From contig WRCH01000009.1 of the NCBI GenBank assembly GCA_009784115.1, positions 1 through 49,107 of the forward strand: 49,107 nucleotides of DNA, read 5' to 3'. The notes beneath the pieces were generated by a model that made no database searches, was not told the DNA's origin, and worked only from the letters and a program-made list of their open reading frames with translations. This DNA comes from Chitinispirillia bacterium. GTDB taxonomy: Bacteria > Fibrobacterota > Chitinivibrionia > Chitinivibrionales > Chitinispirillaceae. Positions 46,721 to 49,107 of this stretch are shown here, piece after piece (position 1 is the stretch's first letter; each line of letters opens with the position of its first letter). Both the position numbers and the translations under genes were made by a program.

Positions 46721-47773
46721 TTGGTGAAACAGATGAAAATATTGCAGTTACTAGCCGGTCTTGTTTTAGCAGTTGCCGGTCTTTATATATTTTTTGGTAA
46801 ATCCGGCGAGGGAGAAGAGGCTATACTCTCCTCTCTTATGCGGGAGCTTTCCAATACAAGCATCTCCGCGCTTGCGCTCTGCGCGGTTTTATCAATTTTT
46901 GTTATGTGGCTGCGCGGTCTCAGGTGGCATATTATGCTCCCGAAATGCGAAGACGGCGCTCATAAAAAGGGACTGTTCCGTATTGTAACCATTGCGTTTA
47001 TGATAAATAATATATTACCGGCCCGCCTTGGCGAAGCGGCGCGCGTTGTTTTACTTTGGAAACGAAACGGTTTTCCTGTAGCAACAAGCATAGGGTCGTT
47101 AGTTGTGGAGCGGATACTTGACGCGATAGTTTATGCCTCGTTCTTTTTTGTTCCGATTTTTCTCTCGCCTGCTCTTGCTTCAAGACTGCAAAACGACGTT
47201 CACCCCGCGGCAATGCTTTTTGCGGTTGGTGCGGCAGTTATAGTTGCGTTAACCGTAGGACTTCTGATTTTTTACGTTTTGAAACCGCAATGGTTTAGAA
47301 AAACTGTTGGAAAAACAGGGAAATTTTTGCCTTCAAAAATCAGCGGCAAAGGGCAAAATATAGGGGCGCAGCTTGAATCAAATCTCAACTGGGCGTTTTC
47401 TAAACGTAAAATTATACAAATAGCCTTTCTCTCCTACGCAGTCGCGTTTTGCTACAGCTTAATGCTTATTGTTCTCGCTTCGCAGTGGGGTACGTTTGGA
47501 ATTATAGAGAGCATGTTCGGACAGGCGTTCGCCTCTTTCGGCGCCGCGATTCCGCTTACGCCGGGATACGTAGGCACGCTTCACGCGGCTTTAAAAACGG
47601 GGCTTACGCTTACGGGCATAGACCCAACCAAAGCGATGGCAATGGCTGTTATCTATCACGCTCTGCCATTTGTTACCGTTACCGCGGCGGGACTTTTATT
47701 TTTATTTAGTTTTAATATCAAATTCAAAGATATCACTCAGAAACCGGTGGGAGTGAAAAGTGAAGAGGGGTAA
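46721..47773 (+). CDS. lysylphosphatidylglycerol synthase TM region / YbhN-like flippase family protein
   Basis: Multiple TM helices; WLRGLRWHIMLP, NNILPARLGEAARVVLLWKRNGFPVATSIGSLVVERILD, PLTPGYVGTLHAALK. Confidence 0.9.
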   Translation: MVKQMKILQLLAGLVLAVAGLYIFFGKSGEGEEAILSSLMRELSNTSISALALCAVLSIFVMWLRGLRWHIMLPKCEDGAHKKGLFRIVTIAFMINNILPARLGEAARVVLLWKRNGFPVATSIGSLVVERILDAIVYASFFFVPIFLSPALASRLQNDVHPAAMLFAVGAAVIVALTVGLLIFYVLKPQWFRKTVGKTGKFLPSKISGKGQNIGAQLESNLNWAFSKRKIIQIAFLSYAVAFCYSLMLIVLASQWGTFGIIESMFGQAFASFGAAIPLTPGYVGTLHAALKTGLTLTGIDPTKAMAMAVIYHALPFVTVTAAGLLFLFSFNIKFKDITQKPVGVKSEEG

Positions 47774-47788
47774 GAGGGGAATTTATTT

Positions 47789-48775
47789 ATGAATACCGAT
47801 TACGATGTACAAACGGCACATGAACTATGCAAGACAGTCGCAGCTATCAAGGCAGAAATTGCTAAAAGAATAGTTGGACAAATTGAAGTGATAGACGACC
47901 TTCTTGCTTGCTTTTTGGCAGGGGGCCATTGCCTTCTCACTGGAGTTCCCGGGCTTGCTAAAACTATGCTTGTGCAAAGTCTTAGCCGCTGTCTTGATCT
48001 TGAGTTTAACCGTATTCAGTTTACGCCTGATCTTATGCCCTCCGATATAACGGGGTCAGAAATTTTAATGGAGGACAGAGCGAGCGGACGGCGGGAGTTT
48101 AAGTTTATTAAAGGGCCGATCTTCGCCAATATCGTCTTGGCGGATGAGATAAACCGCACGCCTCCCAAAACGCAGTCTGCTCTGCTTCAGGCGATGCAGG
48201 AGCAGGAGATTACTTCATCTGGGGTCACTCATTCTCTGCCTAAACCGTTTTGGGTTCTGGCCACTCAAAACCCCGTCGAGCAGGAGGGAACCTATCCTTT
48301 GCCCGAAGCTCAGCAAGACCGGTTTATGTTCTCTATAGAAATCGGATACCCCGACATGAATTCAGAGCTTCTCATAGCCCGCAATAATGCCGATTACCAA
48401 AATGTAGAGTTAAAACCGGTTGTTACAAAAGAACAAATTTCAACATTCAGAGAGCTTGTAAAGCGTGTGCCAGCGGCCAATTCGGTTGTTGAAGCGGCGG
48501 TATCTCTTGTACGCGCTACAAGACCCGCGGAAAAAGAGTGCAGCGATGATGTCCGCAAGTATTTAACGTGGGGGGCAGGTCCGCGCGCATCACAATTTTT
48601 AGTACTTGCGGCCCGCGCATTCGCTCTTCTTGACGGCAGGCCCACTCCTGATGTTAAGGACATCCACCGCGCAGCATATCCTGTTTTGCGCCACCGGTTA
48701 GTACGCTCTTTTCACGGCGACGTGGAGGGGGTTGGTACGAATGATATTATTGACAAGTTAATTCGTCAGCGGTGA
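47789..48775 (+). CDS. MoxR family AAA+ ATPase
   Basis: GHCLLTGVPGLAKTMLVQSLSRCLDLEFNRIQFTPDLMPSDITGSEI, VLADEINRTPPKTQSALLQAMQEQ, ATQNPVEQEGTYPLPEAQQDRFMF. Confidence 0.96.
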   Translation: MNTDYDVQTAHELCKTVAAIKAEIAKRIVGQIEVIDDLLACFLAGGHCLLTGVPGLAKTMLVQSLSRCLDLEFNRIQFTPDLMPSDITGSEILMEDRASGRREFKFIKGPIFANIVLADEINRTPPKTQSALLQAMQEQEITSSGVTHSLPKPFWVLATQNPVEQEGTYPLPEAQQDRFMFSIEIGYPDMNSELLIARNNADYQNVELKPVVTKEQISTFRELVKRVPAANSVVEAAVSLVRATRPAEKECSDDVRKYLTWGAGPRASQFLVLAARAFALLDGRPTPDVKDIHRAAYPVLRHRLVRSFHGDVEGVGTNDIIDKLIRQR

Positions 48776-49107
48776 TTAAAAAATCAAAATCTTAAAATTT
48801 TCATAAAATGAACGAACTATCCCGCCCGCCTTTACTTCGGTCTTGTAGTTTTTGCCCATTGCTATAAGGTTATTAGCAAAATGGTCATATTCGTCTATTA
48901 TCACAAAATTAACATCATTGTGCAACCTCAATTGCAAGATGATAAGGAGTTTTTTGGGATGGTAAAGTTCCATCTCCCCAATCCACCCTGTTTTTAGACG
49001 GTCTGCACCAATTTTTATATAAATGGATCAAAAATCGGATAATTTTCAAAGTTTGTATCCCATACCTGTTTCTTTGATTCGCGCTCCTTTGCCTTTCTGA
49101 TACGGAT
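48776..49107 (-). pseudogene. degenerate AAA-ATPase-like / PD-(D/E)XK (DUF1703-type) protein fragment(s)
   Basis: NFVIIDEYDHFANNLIAMGKNYKTEVKAGGIVRSFYE is the characteristic DEYD.FAN motif of this family, but the ORF is only 65 aa, ends right after the motif, and the upstream same-strand frame has a stop (…WDTNFENYPIFDPFI*). Confidence 0.6.

Noticed and set aside
1-49107. CRISPR array
   Set aside because: No regularly spaced short direct repeats with unique spacers were seen; the repeats found are dispersed palindromes or paired direct repeats.
1-49107. tRNA/rRNA genes
   Set aside because: No convincing cloverleaf or rRNA signature noticed by eye; a tRNAscan run would be needed to exclude them.

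Overview
The window looks like a chromosomal segment from a diderm bacterium, probably Fibrobacterota-like. Support for that: a FISUMP-type paralogous domain, an LpxC-FabZ fusion, lpxA/lpxD/skp/bamA, and a PorV-like/TPR envelope cluster. This placement is inference and was not checked by any search. Housekeeping genes are clear: ribD, purL, the lpxA-lpxC/fabZ-lpxD-ompH-bamA block, clpC-mcsB-mcsA, a GyrA/ParC-type subunit, ispE, pdhA-pdhB-pdhC, a GT2 glycosyltransferase, purN, rnhB, DUF1015, a YbhN-like flippase and a MoxR ATPase. Accessory regions lie at about 1-2.3 kb (partial RhuM-like gene, small ORFs between 96-bp direct repeats), 9.8-14.5 kb (Rpn nuclease, PIN toxin/antitoxin between direct repeats, two unknown membrane proteins, FISUMP fragment) and the right edge (AAA-ATPase-like relic). 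A run of secreted/envelope genes at 14.7-23.3 kb (TPR, lipoprotein, two beta-helix paralogs, beta-barrel/TPR, degenerate GGDEF-like) is a candidate uncharacterised envelope system. The strongest unannotated signal is repeats: a ~70-100 bp palindrome in 4 copies whose asymmetric core is flipped between copies, a paired-hairpin intercistronic family, and a GC-rich hairpin family with one copy inside a coding sequence. Several of these repeats supply the stop codon of the adjacent gene. No tRNA, rRNA or CRISPR array was recognised.
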